Program-made: the position numbers and the translations under genes
From: Leptospiraceae bacterium
Lineage (GTDB): Bacteria; Spirochaetota; Leptospiria; Leptospirales; Leptospiraceae
Assembly (NCBI GenBank): GCA_015075105.1
Contig: JABTUZ010000001.1
Span: forward strand, 1,065,001-1,129,000
Length of the DNA: 64,000 bases
Reading direction: 5' to 3'
Shown here: positions 1 through 9,047 of the stretch, piece by piece
Layout of the letters: every line of letters begins with the position of its first letter
Position numbering within the stretch: position 1 is the first letter of the stretch
Notes under the pieces: model-generated
The model's input: the letters and a program-made list of their open reading frames with translations, nothing else
Told to the model about the DNA's origin: nothing
Database searches by the model: none

Positions 1-328
1 GCCTTTCGTTTAGCTCAAATATAACTTTCACCCCATTTGAGGTAATTTCCCCTTGAATGTCTATATTGTAGAAATACCCGGTTGAGAATAGAGAAGATAA
101 ATCTTTATTTAAAAGTTTTTCAGTGAGAGGCATTCCTTTACGCATTTCAATTTTTGCATAAATATCCTCAGGTAGAGTATTTTTATTACCACGAAATACA
201 ATATCCGTAATTTGTTTCCCTATATAATCTGTTCTTTTTGACAATAGATCAGTGACAGTAGAATAAGAGAGTATGAATAGTACGAGAATACTCGATATGA
301 CTGCTTGATAAGATTTACGAATTTTCAA
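1..328 (-). CDS. bamA: Outer membrane assembly factor BamA (Omp85), N-terminal part, cut by window edge
   Basis: About 109 codons are present; the gene continues beyond base 1. Residues 1-25 form a signal-peptide-like segment. They are followed by a POTRA-type stretch with the wording FRGNKNTLPEDI and LFSTGYFYNIDI, the beta-alpha-alpha-beta pattern of the first POTRA domain. BamA-type proteins fold beta-barrel proteins into the outer membrane. I chose the TTG at 328; an AAGGG lies about 14 bases upstream, which is a long spacing, so the start is uncertain. It is the last visible gene of the TPR/barrel/ExbB/ExbD/TonB run. Another POTRA protein such as TamA is possible because the barrel is not visible. 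Confidence 0.7.
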   Translation of the reverse strand, partial: MKIRKSYQAVISSILVLFILSYSTVTDLLSKRTDYIGKQITDIVFRGNKNTLPEDIYAKIEMRKGMPLTEKLLNKDLSSLFSTGYFYNIDIQGEITSNGVKVIFELNER

Positions 329-443
329 ATTGATAAATAAAACCCTTAAATTATTCTAAAACCCACAATATATAGCTAAGTTTCCTTATTTTAAACTTTT
401 ACAACAATCTTTCAAATAGACTCTGAATTGAAAAGCTACTATT

Positions 444-1166
444 TTAATCAGTGTTTCCTTTTAATCTAAAAATATATTCTCTAAAAAACTCGGAATTTTC
501 GTTTTTTTCATCTTTTTCAAATCTCATGGATCTAATTTGTTTTGATACACTAATATCCAATAGTGAAAACCCACTCCTTTGGATAAATTCAACACCAAAA
601 ACTTTTCCGCTTGGATCAACTTTTGCTCTTATCTTTACGATAGCCGACACTCCAATATTTTTGACTGATGAAGGAAAGTGGAGAGGTGGGTCGAAAAGGA
701 TTTCTCTTTTGGGCTTTCCATGCTTCCATAAAGGATTTTTTTTTTCTTCATCGAATACGATTTTTCTTTCTTTTTCAACTTCAATTTTTTTGGATAAAAA
801 TTCATTTTTAGGATTTTTTCCTGATTCCTTATACTTTATGCTTCTACCCTCTGTAAGCTCTTCTTCTCTATCAACCGTTTTATTTTTAGTTGAAGATGTT
901 TTAAAACCAGACAGTAAATTATTCGTATCTCGATTTTTTTTGGATTGCTTTTTTGAAATTTTAGTGTCTTTCGTATTCTTTGTCTTTTTAAGCTCGTTGT
1001 TTTGCAAAGTTTGTTCATTTGTGATTGAATGAATCTCTCTGTTTTTTGTAATTTCTATAAAGATTGTTTCGTTATCTATAGCTTTAGCAAAAAAAAGAGA
1101 ATAGCCAACTAAGATCAAATGAAAAGATAGACTTAGAGAAAATGCAAATTTTAGTCTTATATCCAA
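444..1166 (-). CDS. tonB: TonB-family energy transducer
   Basis: This is a 240-residue protein with the TonB plan: one N-terminal membrane segment (about residues 8-28), a long Lys/Glu-rich linker (about 40-155), and a C-terminal TonB domain (about 160-235) containing VSAIVKIRAKVDPSGKV and a final amphipathic strand. TonB links the inner-membrane ExbB-ExbD motor to outer-membrane receptors. It follows exbD by 3 bases and is in the same operon as a candidate beta-barrel receptor. The linker is charged rather than the Pro-rich type seen in enterobacteria. Confidence 0.82.
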   Translation of the reverse strand: MDIRLKFAFSLSLSFHLILVGYSLFFAKAIDNETIFIEITKNREIHSITNEQTLQNNELKKTKNTKDTKISKKQSKKNRDTNNLLSGFKTSSTKNKTVDREEELTEGRSIKYKESGKNPKNEFLSKKIEVEKERKIVFDEEKKNPLWKHGKPKREILFDPPLHFPSSVKNIGVSAIVKIRAKVDPSGKVFGVEFIQRSGFSLLDISVSKQIRSMRFEKDEKNENSEFFREYIFRLKGNTD

Positions 1167-1169
1167 ATT

Positions 1170-1610
1170 TTATTTATCTGAAGAATTTCCCTTTACCATT
1201 GCAAGATTGAACTTTATTACACCGGCAGCGTTTACCTGATCAATTACTTTTACGATTACTTGATAGCTTGCTCCGGAATCTCCTCTGATGATTACTCTAT
1301 TTTTCTTTGGGTCTCTATTTTTTTCAGGACCCAAAAATGTAGTTATTTTTTCGGTTAGTTTATCAATAGGTACAGGGTCAGTATCTTTATCTAAAAAAAC
1401 TTTTCCTTCTTTATTTACTGTTATCACCAATTCATCGGGATTTTTCTCTTGCGAAACACTCGAAGAGGATCGGGGAAGCTCGATTTTAATTTTAGTTCCT
1501 TTCTCCATCGTTGCATTAATTAAAAAATAAATTACTAAAAAGGAAACTACGTCGATTAGAGAAGTCAGGTCAACCCTATCGAATGTTTTCATGGTTCTTC
1601 TAAATTTCAT
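1170..1610 (-). CDS. exbD: ExbD/TolR-family proton-channel subunit
   Basis: The protein has 146 residues with one N-terminal membrane helix containing the family Asp (about residues 14-35, [18 protein letters not shown]) and a periplasmic domain. That domain includes [20 protein letters not shown], the usual ExbD C-terminal wording. ExbD and ExbB form a proton-driven inner-membrane motor that powers TonB. Its start overlaps the exbB stop by 4 bases, which suggests translational coupling. Confidence 0.88.
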   Translation of the reverse strand: MKFRRTMKTFDRVDLTSLIDVVSFLVIYFLINATMEKGTKIKIELPRSSSSVSQEKNPDELVITVNKEGKVFLDKDTDPVPIDKLTEKITTFLGPEKNRDPKKNRVIIRGDSGASYQVIVKVIDQVNAAGVIKFNLAMVKGNSSDK

Positions 1611-2227
1611 TTTTTATCAGCCCGAAAAATTTGAATGGCTTGATTGGAAAGATTTTCTATTTCGTTCAACCTCTCTTCTTTTTTACGAACTAGGTAGTTA
1701 TAAAAAATATATGCAGGAATTGAAATAAATAATCCCATCGCAGTTGTAATTAATGCCTCACTAATTCCAACCTCTGCTCCTTTTGTTCCGGCCCCTTCAC
1801 CAAATGAGCGTATCATTCCTACAACGGTTCCGAGGACTCCAAGCAAAGGTCCAATCGTTGCAATAGTTCCAAGACCTGTGAGAAATTTTTCCATCTGATG
1901 AATTTGTCTATACCCTTCAGTTTCCATTTCATCTTCTACATACTTTGAGCCTCTTCTTTTAAAATCCAATCCAACTTGCAAGACGGAAGATGCAGGGGAA
2001 TTGCTTACACTTCCGATGTAGTCTCTTGCTTCGTCCCATTTCATTTCCCGCATAAGGTCTTTGAATTTTCTCATGTCCTCTTGAGTTATTGGTTTCATTC
2101 TCCAAAAGTACACCATTCTTTCTATAATAATTGTAAACCCTACAATCGAAACTAATATAATTATAATCGGAATACTTTCAGGTGGAATTGCCGATATTAA
2201 CGAATTTGTTTTTCCTAATGGTACCAT
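1607..2227 (-). CDS. exbB: ExbB/TolQ/MotA-family proton-channel subunit
   Basis: The protein has 206 residues and three predicted membrane segments (about 15-37, 115-140 and 155-180). It shows the MotA/TolQ/ExbB core: [20 protein letters not shown] followed by [20 protein letters not shown]. It is the pentameric partner of ExbD in the proton-driven motor. It lies between the beta-barrel gene (29-base gap) and exbD (4-base overlap). Membership of the family is clear; the split between ExbB and TolQ roles rests on the neighbouring TonB gene. Confidence 0.9.
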   Translation of the reverse strand: MVPLGKTNSLISAIPPESIPIIIILVSIVGFTIIIERMVYFWRMKPITQEDMRKFKDLMREMKWDEARDYIGSVSNSPASSVLQVGLDFKRRGSKYVEDEMETEGYRQIHQMEKFLTGLGTIATIGPLLGVLGTVVGMIRSFGEGAGTKGAEVGISEALITTAMGLFISIPAYIFYNYLVRKKEERLNEIENLSNQAIQIFRADKK

Positions 2228-2256
2228 TTTATTTCCTCAAAATATAAAGTAAGTTT

Positions 2257-3975
2257 TTATAAGTTCATTCTCATGCCAAATAAAATTTGTCTTCCGGGAT
2301 AATAGAAATTTTCTCTAAAAAATAGCTCTCTATCCTCAATATTTCTAATTTCTAACCTAAAATCTAATTTTCCAAAAATCGCATAGTAAAAAAGAAAATC
2401 TAAACGTCTTTGATCGGAAATTTTTTTTCCAATTTTATTCGTGTTCATATTCGACATATATTGCCCTTTTAGTTCAAGCGAAAGTTTAGAATAATTCAAC
2501 CTTACATAAGCGGTTTGTACAATTTTCGGCAAATAAGGCAGATCGTCTCTATCATAATTTCTGCAACTGCCTTCTGCTCCAATTTGAAAATTTTCACCAA
2601 TCGGTAAATTTAACTCTAAACTAAAAAAATCATAGCCGATATCTTTTTGTTCCGGTCGGTACAAAAATTCTTTGGTTTGATAAAAGAAATATTTTCCGTA
2701 TTCAAAAGCATTTCCTGCTTTCAAATGAAAACGCAGATTAGGAATCTCATACTTTAGAGATGTATAGGCTTTTTGAATTTCCGTTCTTCTTAGTTGTAAA
2801 TTCAAATCGGAAAGGTCGTTTTGTATATAGGTTTCTAAAAAATTTACTAATTGCCCTGATTTTTCGTAGTTTAAGGATATAAGATAGTCTTTCAATCTAT
2901 ATCCAAGATTTATTTCTCCTCCGTAAAAGTTTTTATCGTTTTGTAAAAAATGAAAATTCCAAAATGATTTAAAAATAAACCCGCGAAGTAAGCTCCCGCT
3001 TTCTTTTTTGGAAAACCCACCTTGGAATCTCCCTTCTTTTTTTTCAGGAAGGTCAGAGCTGTTAAAACTTTTATAGAGTTGGGTGTTTTTTCCTGAGTAA
3101 ACAGACGAGGAAAGTGTAGTACAGATTTTCCAATTATTGTTCAAATCGTATCCGGCTTCGTAACCAAGGGAACGTTTTTTGAATTCAGACTTTTTATCTG
3201 TATTGGTATTTGATGGTGAAATAAATCTGGAATCATCATCCAGTTTGAATTCATACAAATCGGATTTTATTTTATGAATCAGTTTATCGCTTTGAATATA
3301 ATCGATCAAGAACTCTGCACGATTCAAATTCTTTTTTTGTTTTTGGAATATCGGGTTATCTTGCAAATATAGTATAGAATTTTGGCGGGTGACGTTGTAC
3401 GATAATTTAAAATTTTCGGAGAAATAGGTAAAACCTTTTAGCTCGTATTGATTTTTGGTTTTCTTTGAATCTAAAATGTATTTTCCTCTACTTTCAAAGA
3501 AGTCGTAAGATTCGTCTTTTGCCTTTAGAGAAAATAAACTAAATCGGAAATCATCGGCTTTTGATCCATGGTTTAAGATTTTGCTGAATAAAATATTTCC
3601 TCCAATAAAATTTCCATAGCCTCCATAAATAGAAAAAGAATTCTCTCTAAATTTTTTCATTGATGCCTTCTCTTTAGATTCAAACCTTTCTATAGTTTTG
3701 TTGGTATCTTCAGGAGTCAGGTTTCGTTTTTTTAAAGAAATTTCTCTTTCTGGGATTGAAAATTCAGTGTCTTCATATTCCTCTTGAAGCTTTAGAGATT
3801 CTTCTGAATTCTTTTTTTGAGTATTGTATAATGGGTTGTCGTCTAATAAAATATCTTTTTCTCTGATTTCATTTTCTATAGGAAAAATTTCTGTAGAGTT
3901 AATTATATAATTGAAAATCAGAAAATAGAAAATATAAAAAACTCTAAATGCCTTATTCAAGAAATTTATTCCCAA
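2257..3975 (-). CDS. Predicted outer-membrane beta-barrel protein of the TonB operon
   Basis: A 572-residue protein with an N-terminal signal-like hydrophobic stretch (about 8-27), a charged linker to about residue 115, then alternating aromatic/polar strands to the end. The C-terminal wording EIRNIEDRELFF...YYPGRQILFGMRMNL resembles the last strands of TonB-dependent receptors. I see no plug domain, so it may be a receptor-like barrel lacking a plug. It overlaps the end of the upstream TPR gene by 10 bases and precedes exbB. A role as the substrate-specific or partner barrel for the TonB motor is inference from context. Confidence 0.6.
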   Translation of the reverse strand: MGINFLNKAFRVFYIFYFLIFNYIINSTEIFPIENEIREKDILLDDNPLYNTQKKNSEESLKLQEEYEDTEFSIPEREISLKKRNLTPEDTNKTIERFESKEKASMKKFRENSFSIYGGYGNFIGGNILFSKILNHGSKADDFRFSLFSLKAKDESYDFFESRGKYILDSKKTKNQYELKGFTYFSENFKLSYNVTRQNSILYLQDNPIFQKQKKNLNRAEFLIDYIQSDKLIHKIKSDLYEFKLDDDSRFISPSNTNTDKKSEFKKRSLGYEAGYDLNNNWKICTTLSSSVYSGKNTQLYKSFNSSDLPEKKEGRFQGGFSKKESGSLLRGFIFKSFWNFHFLQNDKNFYGGEINLGYRLKDYLISLNYEKSGQLVNFLETYIQNDLSDLNLQLRRTEIQKAYTSLKYEIPNLRFHLKAGNAFEYGKYFFYQTKEFLYRPEQKDIGYDFFSLELNLPIGENFQIGAEGSCRNYDRDDLPYLPKIVQTAYVRLNYSKLSLELKGQYMSNMNTNKIGKKISDQRRLDFLFYYAIFGKLDFRLEIRNIEDRELFFRENFYYPGRQILFGMRMNL

Positions 3976-6884
3976 TAAGGAATAGGCTCATCTGAAGAAG
4001 GAAGAACCATGTCAAAAAATTTAGTTTTTTCGGTTTCAAGTTTTAGCTTAGTTTTGTATTTTTCTGCCTCGTCTTTTAAGCCCAATCTATCGTAAGCTAC
4101 TATAAGGAAAAAAATACTTTCAGCGTATTCTTCTTTGTAAGATGAATATTGATAGATTACCTTTGAATACCTTTTGACTGCGGATTCATAATTTTTTTTA
4201 ATTAGATCGAACCTTCCTAAACGCAATAAACTTTTCACCGCAAGTTCACCGTCGTTGTGATTATCTACGAATTGAAAATGTGGAGTTGCACCATTATAAT
4301 TTTCTTCCTTATCTAAAATTTTCCCAAGTAGAAAGTGTTTTTTGTAAGCAAACTTATCCTTATCCGGAATTAATTTCAATAGAGAAATTGCTTCTTTCAT
4401 ACTCTTATTAGAAATAAGGCTTTCTGATAATTTAATTAAGTATTCAAATTTTCTATTCTCGTAAAATTGAGATTTGTTCTTCTTTAAAAATTCAATTTTT
4501 TTTTCAACAGATTCCTCTTTTTCTATTATATCCGAAATTCTAAAAAGACAATCATTTGCCCCATCGTAGTCCGAATAGGATTTTAGATATTTCACACATG
4601 CTTCTCTTGAACTTTTATATTCTTCTTTTCGGAAGTATCCGTCTGCAAGCAATAGTAATGCAGAGTCGGATTTTTTTGAACTTTCGAAATCGCTTTCAAT
4701 TGTTTTATAGATTTTTTCTGCCTCGTCGTAGTTATTTTGAGACCGGTATGTATCTGCTATCAGATAAAGAGATTCCAAAACAAATGGGCTATTCGGAAAT
4801 TTCTCTTTTAAAATTTCAAACTCCGAGCTTGCTTTTTTAAAATCAGTTTTTAAATAGTACTTACCAATTTCAAATTGAGAATCATCGGATGCACCTTCTT
4901 GAAGCTCTGCGGATTCTTTTAAGTCTGCGACTCCTTCTTCATTTCTTCCAAGGGATAAATACGCCATGCCTCTTTGAAATAAAGAGCTTGCGTAAAAGTT
5001 TTTTTGAGTATTTTTTGTAATTTTTATGGATTCAGAAAAACTGGAAATAGAGTCACTTAACATATTCATTCTTTTTTCAGTTAATCCCTTGTAATACAAA
5101 ATTTCACCCATATTGGTTGATCCGGAAATCAATGCTTTTTTGAGAAGTGCAAGGCTCTCCGGAAATTTTTCTGTTCTAAATTCGATTAACGCTAATCTAT
5201 ATAGTGCATCTTTTTTAAATGACTCGTTTGGATCGGTTGTGGACTCGTAAAGTATGGACTTAAAATTTTCCTTTGCTTTTGAATAAAGTTTTAAATTGAA
5301 TCGCATCAACCCGAGTGCGTGGTTTGCCTCAGAAAAATATTTATCTTTGCTTTTTTCTTTTTGTAAAATTTTTTGAAAAATTCCTTCTGCTCTTGCATAC
5401 ATTTTTTTATCAGAATATACCCACCCGATTCCCATTTCTGATTGAAAACGAATTTCTCTTTCTTTTGAATTTTTTAAATTGTTATAGACGATGAGTGCTT
5501 CCGAGTGCTTTCCTGTCACTGAGAGAGAGTCTCCTTTTAAGAGTAGAGCATATTCTTTATTTACAAAATCCGGAAATTTCTCCATAAGAGAATCAATCGT
5601 TTGAATACAAGCATCAAAGTCTTTATTTTTATGTTTAATTTTAGCTATTCCGTATAACGCATAAGACACGTATTCTGAATCACTGTAGTTATTTAAAATT
5701 TTTTCATAGTATTGAATTGATTTTGAAAAATTTAGAGAAGATTCTTCAAGTTCGGCAAGAGAAAAAAGCGCAAAGGAGATTTGTTTAATGTTATTGGACT
5801 GCAATACATTTTCAAATCTATTGATGGCAGACTGCAAGTTCCCATTTTGTTTGTATAAAAAACCTAATTCAATCTGAAAATCTTCCCACCGAGTGGAGCT
5901 TGGATTTTTATCAATATAATTCTCTAATACTACAATTGCATCTTTCACTCTGTTTTGTTTCTTATAAGACTTGCTTTCACTTAGGTATGATTCTATCGCC
6001 CACTCTGTTTTAGGAAATTTTTGTCTAAGTTCACCCCAATACTGAAAAGCCAATTTATCATTTTTTATCAGTAAAAAAGTTTCTCCCAAGAAATACAAGG
6101 CGCTAGATTTTTCTCTGTCTTTGGGGTAATTTTGATAAATGCCAGTAAACTGTTTTTCTGCATTTTTGATTTCCCCAAGGCCAAGTAAATTTCTACCGAT
6201 AAAAATTTCTGAATCAGAAGTCAAATCTGCAATTTCATAAGACTTCATTTTTGAATTTAGAATAATGTCTTTGAAAACCTTAATTGAAGATTTGAATTTT
6301 GATTTTTCAAAAAGTCGCCTCCCGTATCGAATATGCAAAAATGGAATCCTTGGGTGATTTGGATTTTTTTCGATAGCCTCTAAATAGGTAGCAATCTCGT
6401 CTTCCTCTTGACCTTTCTCAAAATAAATGTCAGCAATCAATTCATAACCATTTACAGAATACTCATCTTTAGGAAATTTTTCTATAAATTCGGTTAGATA
6501 TTTTAGAGCTTGGTCGTAATCTTTTTTTGCCTTATGGGTTTTCCCGACCCAATAAGTAGATCTTGCAAAAAAAGTAGAACCTGAATTTTTTTGAATTACT
6601 ACATCAAATGAATTTATGGCTTCTGTAAATTTTCCGAGACCATAGTATGAAATCCCAAGATGATAATAGATTCCCTCTTTTCCGGGTGAGGTTTCAGGAT
6701 TTTTAGAAAGTTCATTCAGGATTAGAACAGAGAGCTTATAATTTTTTTCTCGAATTGAATTTATAGCTGTTTGATAATCATTTTGCCAAAATGGTTCAAT
6801 TTCTGTGAAAGTCGAGTCTGCAAAAATCGAATCTGAAAATTGAAAAAATCTTAATAAGAAGAACAAGAAAAGAAAAAAATACAT
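3966..6884 (-). CDS. Large TPR-repeat protein, secreted or periplasmic
   Basis: This 972-residue protein starts with a signal peptide (about 1-23) and is then almost entirely tetratricopeptide repeats. Examples are GIYYHLGISYYGLGKFTEAI near residue 75 and many later A-x-Y-x-L-G-x-x-Y blocks. Such arrays act as protein-protein scaffolds; no catalytic motif is visible. It is the first gene of the minus-strand operon leading to the beta-barrel, exbB, exbD, tonB and bamA, so a periplasmic partner of the barrel or TonB system is plausible. The 259 bases upstream are AT-rich and hold no other gene; the promoter is probably there. Confidence 0.72.
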   Translation of the reverse strand: MYFFLFLFFLLRFFQFSDSIFADSTFTEIEPFWQNDYQTAINSIREKNYKLSVLILNELSKNPETSPGKEGIYYHLGISYYGLGKFTEAINSFDVVIQKNSGSTFFARSTYWVGKTHKAKKDYDQALKYLTEFIEKFPKDEYSVNGYELIADIYFEKGQEEDEIATYLEAIEKNPNHPRIPFLHIRYGRRLFEKSKFKSSIKVFKDIILNSKMKSYEIADLTSDSEIFIGRNLLGLGEIKNAEKQFTGIYQNYPKDREKSSALYFLGETFLLIKNDKLAFQYWGELRQKFPKTEWAIESYLSESKSYKKQNRVKDAIVVLENYIDKNPSSTRWEDFQIELGFLYKQNGNLQSAINRFENVLQSNNIKQISFALFSLAELEESSLNFSKSIQYYEKILNNYSDSEYVSYALYGIAKIKHKNKDFDACIQTIDSLMEKFPDFVNKEYALLLKGDSLSVTGKHSEALIVYNNLKNSKEREIRFQSEMGIGWVYSDKKMYARAEGIFQKILQKEKSKDKYFSEANHALGLMRFNLKLYSKAKENFKSILYESTTDPNESFKKDALYRLALIEFRTEKFPESLALLKKALISGSTNMGEILYYKGLTEKRMNMLSDSISSFSESIKITKNTQKNFYASSLFQRGMAYLSLGRNEEGVADLKESAELQEGASDDSQFEIGKYYLKTDFKKASSEFEILKEKFPNSPFVLESLYLIADTYRSQNNYDEAEKIYKTIESDFESSKKSDSALLLLADGYFRKEEYKSSREACVKYLKSYSDYDGANDCLFRISDIIEKEESVEKKIEFLKKNKSQFYENRKFEYLIKLSESLISNKSMKEAISLLKLIPDKDKFAYKKHFLLGKILDKEENYNGATPHFQFVDNHNDGELAVKSLLRLGRFDLIKKNYESAVKRYSKVIYQYSSYKEEYAESIFFLIVAYDRLGLKDEAEKYKTKLKLETEKTKFFDMVLPSSDEPIPYWE

Positions 6885-7143
6885 ATTTTAGTCGATTAAA
6901 CAAAACCAGATAAATTTTACAAGAATTTTGACTTGGTTTCACAGTTGCAATAACTCTAAACAAGATTTTTTTTAAGTTTTGGGAATAAAGCTGTATTCAA
7001 ATTTAACAAAAAATTGATTTCAAAATATGTTTTATTTTTCGAGGTCGGTTTATTATTACCTAATCAAGCAAAAAAAAGAATAATTTGAGTCCAAAGTCTT
7101 ATATGTTTTATAAGAATTGAACTCAAATCAGTTCTCATATCCA

Positions 7144-8850
7144 TCATACTGCTTTCTTTTTTAATAGCTCTTTTGCGTGTTCCATAGCACCTTTAGTGAT
7201 ATTTTCGCCTGAGATCATTTTGGCAAGCTCTTCTATTCGCTTAGAATTTGGTAAAGCAGTCACCTTAGTGAATGTTCTTCCATTCTGAACTTCTTTTTCT
7301 ACTTTCCAATGGTCTATACCGACTGCAGCAATTTGTTGTAAATGTGTAATTAGCACCACTTGATTTTCCTCCGAAATTTTCTTTAATTTTTCTGCAACTA
7401 TTGAAGCCGTTTCTCCTCCAAGCCCTGAATCGATCTCGTCAAAAATTAGAAGTTTATTAGAATTGTCTTTTTCTAATATCACTTTTAGCGAAAGCATGAC
7501 TCTTGACATCTCTCCGCCTGAAGCAATTTTTCTGAGAGGTCTCGGCTTTTCTCCTTGATTTGCACTAAAGTAGAATTCGATCTGATCCAATCCTTCTTCA
7601 GTTACAATGTATCTTTTTCCTCCTTCTGCAATTTCTCCTTCAGGACTTAGTTCCCACCTTAGTACAATTTGAAGTTTGGCATCTTTCATCCCAATTTCTG
7701 ATAATTCTTTTTGAAATTCATGTTCAAAGTTTGCGATTGCCTCCCTTCGAAGTTGAGATAATTTAACTGATTGTGAAGATAAAACTCCACACGAATTCAT
7801 CAACTCTGCATTTAATGATGAAATACTTTCTTCTCTAGTTAGAGAATTTTCTAAATCAGAGAGGATTCTTTTTCTATATTCAAGAATTTCAGGAATTGAT
7901 TTACCGTATTTCTTTTTTAATTTTCCTATTTCGGAAAGGCGATTTTGTATAGATTCTAATCTATCTTCAGAGAAAAAAACCTCATCTTTCTCGTCTGAAA
8001 TTTCCATATAGATTTCTTTTAGTCTTGTGAAAATTTCAATTAGCTCTTCCTTCTTTCCATTAAAATCAGGATGAATAGAAGAAATTTTCTCTGCAGAAGA
8101 AATGACTTTGGAAAAAGAACGAAAAATAGACTCTTCAGAATCTTCCAATAAATACGTTATTGTATTATAATTTTCAGATGCCTTTTCTCCAAAGATGAGT
8201 AGAGATTCTTCTCTCTGGAGATTTTCTTCTTCACCTTCTTTTAATTTTGCATTGTCAATTTCTTCAATTTGAAATTTCAAAAGATCAATTCTTTTTTTCT
8301 CTTCCTCTTCATTTTTGGACAACTCATCTAATCTTTTTTTAATTGCTTTGTAAGTGTGAAAATTTTCTTTTACGCATTTTTTTAAATTTACCAAATTGGC
8401 AAAATTATCAAGAATTCCGAGTTGTTTTGATTTATCCAATAAAAACAGTTGATCGTTTTGCCTGTGAACTTCGGCGAGGATTTGCCCAAATTCTCTTAAA
8501 TGTTGGAGTGGAGCCAAACTTCCACCAATCTGAATTCTGGCTTTTCCGTCTGAGTGCAATTCCTTTCTTAAAATTACTTCACCATTTTCGGAATCAAACC
8601 CCTTTTCTTTCAACCAATCTTTCGCTTCCGGTTTATTTGAAATATCAAAAATAGCCTCTATTTGGTACTTCTTTGCGCCTGTGCGTATATTCATTGTATT
8701 GCACCTACCACCAAGAACCGAAGCCAAAGAATCTAAAACAAGCGATTTACCGGAGCCTGTTTCTCCGGTTATTGCAGTTAGTCCATCCGTTAAGTTCAAA
8801 TCTAAATTCTCTATTAAAGCAAAGTCTTTCACAACAAGTCTCTTAAGCAT
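7144..8850 (-). CDS. recN: DNA repair protein RecN
   Basis: An SMC-like ATPase of about 568 residues used in double-strand-break repair. The Walker A motif TGETGSGKS lies near residues 30-40. A long coiled coil fills about 150-350. The ABC signature region (IASGGEMSRVMLSLK) and Walker B (LLIFDEIDSGLGG) lie near 440-480, with an H-loop in VVLITHLQQIA. I start at the ATG at 8850 rather than 8856, because the GGAG upstream is 7 bases from 8850 but only 1 from 8856. RecN is commonly SOS-induced; no clear operator was seen here. Confidence 0.92.
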   Translation of the reverse strand: MLKRLVVKDFALIENLDLNLTDGLTAITGETGSGKSLVLDSLASVLGGRCNTMNIRTGAKKYQIEAIFDISNKPEAKDWLKEKGFDSENGEVILRKELHSDGKARIQIGGSLAPLQHLREFGQILAEVHRQNDQLFLLDKSKQLGILDNFANLVNLKKCVKENFHTYKAIKKRLDELSKNEEEEKKRIDLLKFQIEEIDNAKLKEGEEENLQREESLLIFGEKASENYNTITYLLEDSEESIFRSFSKVISSAEKISSIHPDFNGKKEELIEIFTRLKEIYMEISDEKDEVFFSEDRLESIQNRLSEIGKLKKKYGKSIPEILEYRKRILSDLENSLTREESISSLNAELMNSCGVLSSQSVKLSQLRREAIANFEHEFQKELSEIGMKDAKLQIVLRWELSPEGEIAEGGKRYIVTEEGLDQIEFYFSANQGEKPRPLRKIASGGEMSRVMLSLKVILEKDNSNKLLIFDEIDSGLGGETASIVAEKLKKISEENQVVLITHLQQIAAVGIDHWKVEKEVQNGRTFTKVTALPNSKRIEELAKMISGENITKGAMEHAKELLKKKAV

Positions 8851-9024
8851 AAACATTCTCCATAACCATCATATATTTACTATACGGATTTTAGTCAATC
8901 AAAATTAAGTATTTTTTTGGTATGTTTTATTTTTTTTCAATATTGCTTGACTAACTATTGAGTATGGGGTTTTTCCTATTGAGGGAGGGAGCTTTGTAGG
9001 ACGAAAGTTTCGGGGCTTGCCATC

Positions 9025-9040
9025 GGGAGGCCTGCCTCCC
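9025..9040. repeat. Short GC-rich inverted repeat
   Basis: A 6-bp perfect stem (GGGAGG / CCTCCC) with a 4-base loop, just downstream of the DUF262 gene stop. There is no T-run on either side, so it is a weak terminator candidate at best. The surrounding 60 bases are G-rich (GAGGGAGGGAG and GGGGCTTGCC) and stand out from the AT-rich background. Confidence 0.4.
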
Positions 9041-9047
9041 TTACTCT

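Noticed and set aside
451-1032. Plus-strand frame of 193 codons
   Set aside because: It is the antisense of tonB, Phe/Ser-rich as expected from an A-rich coding strand, with no ribosome site.
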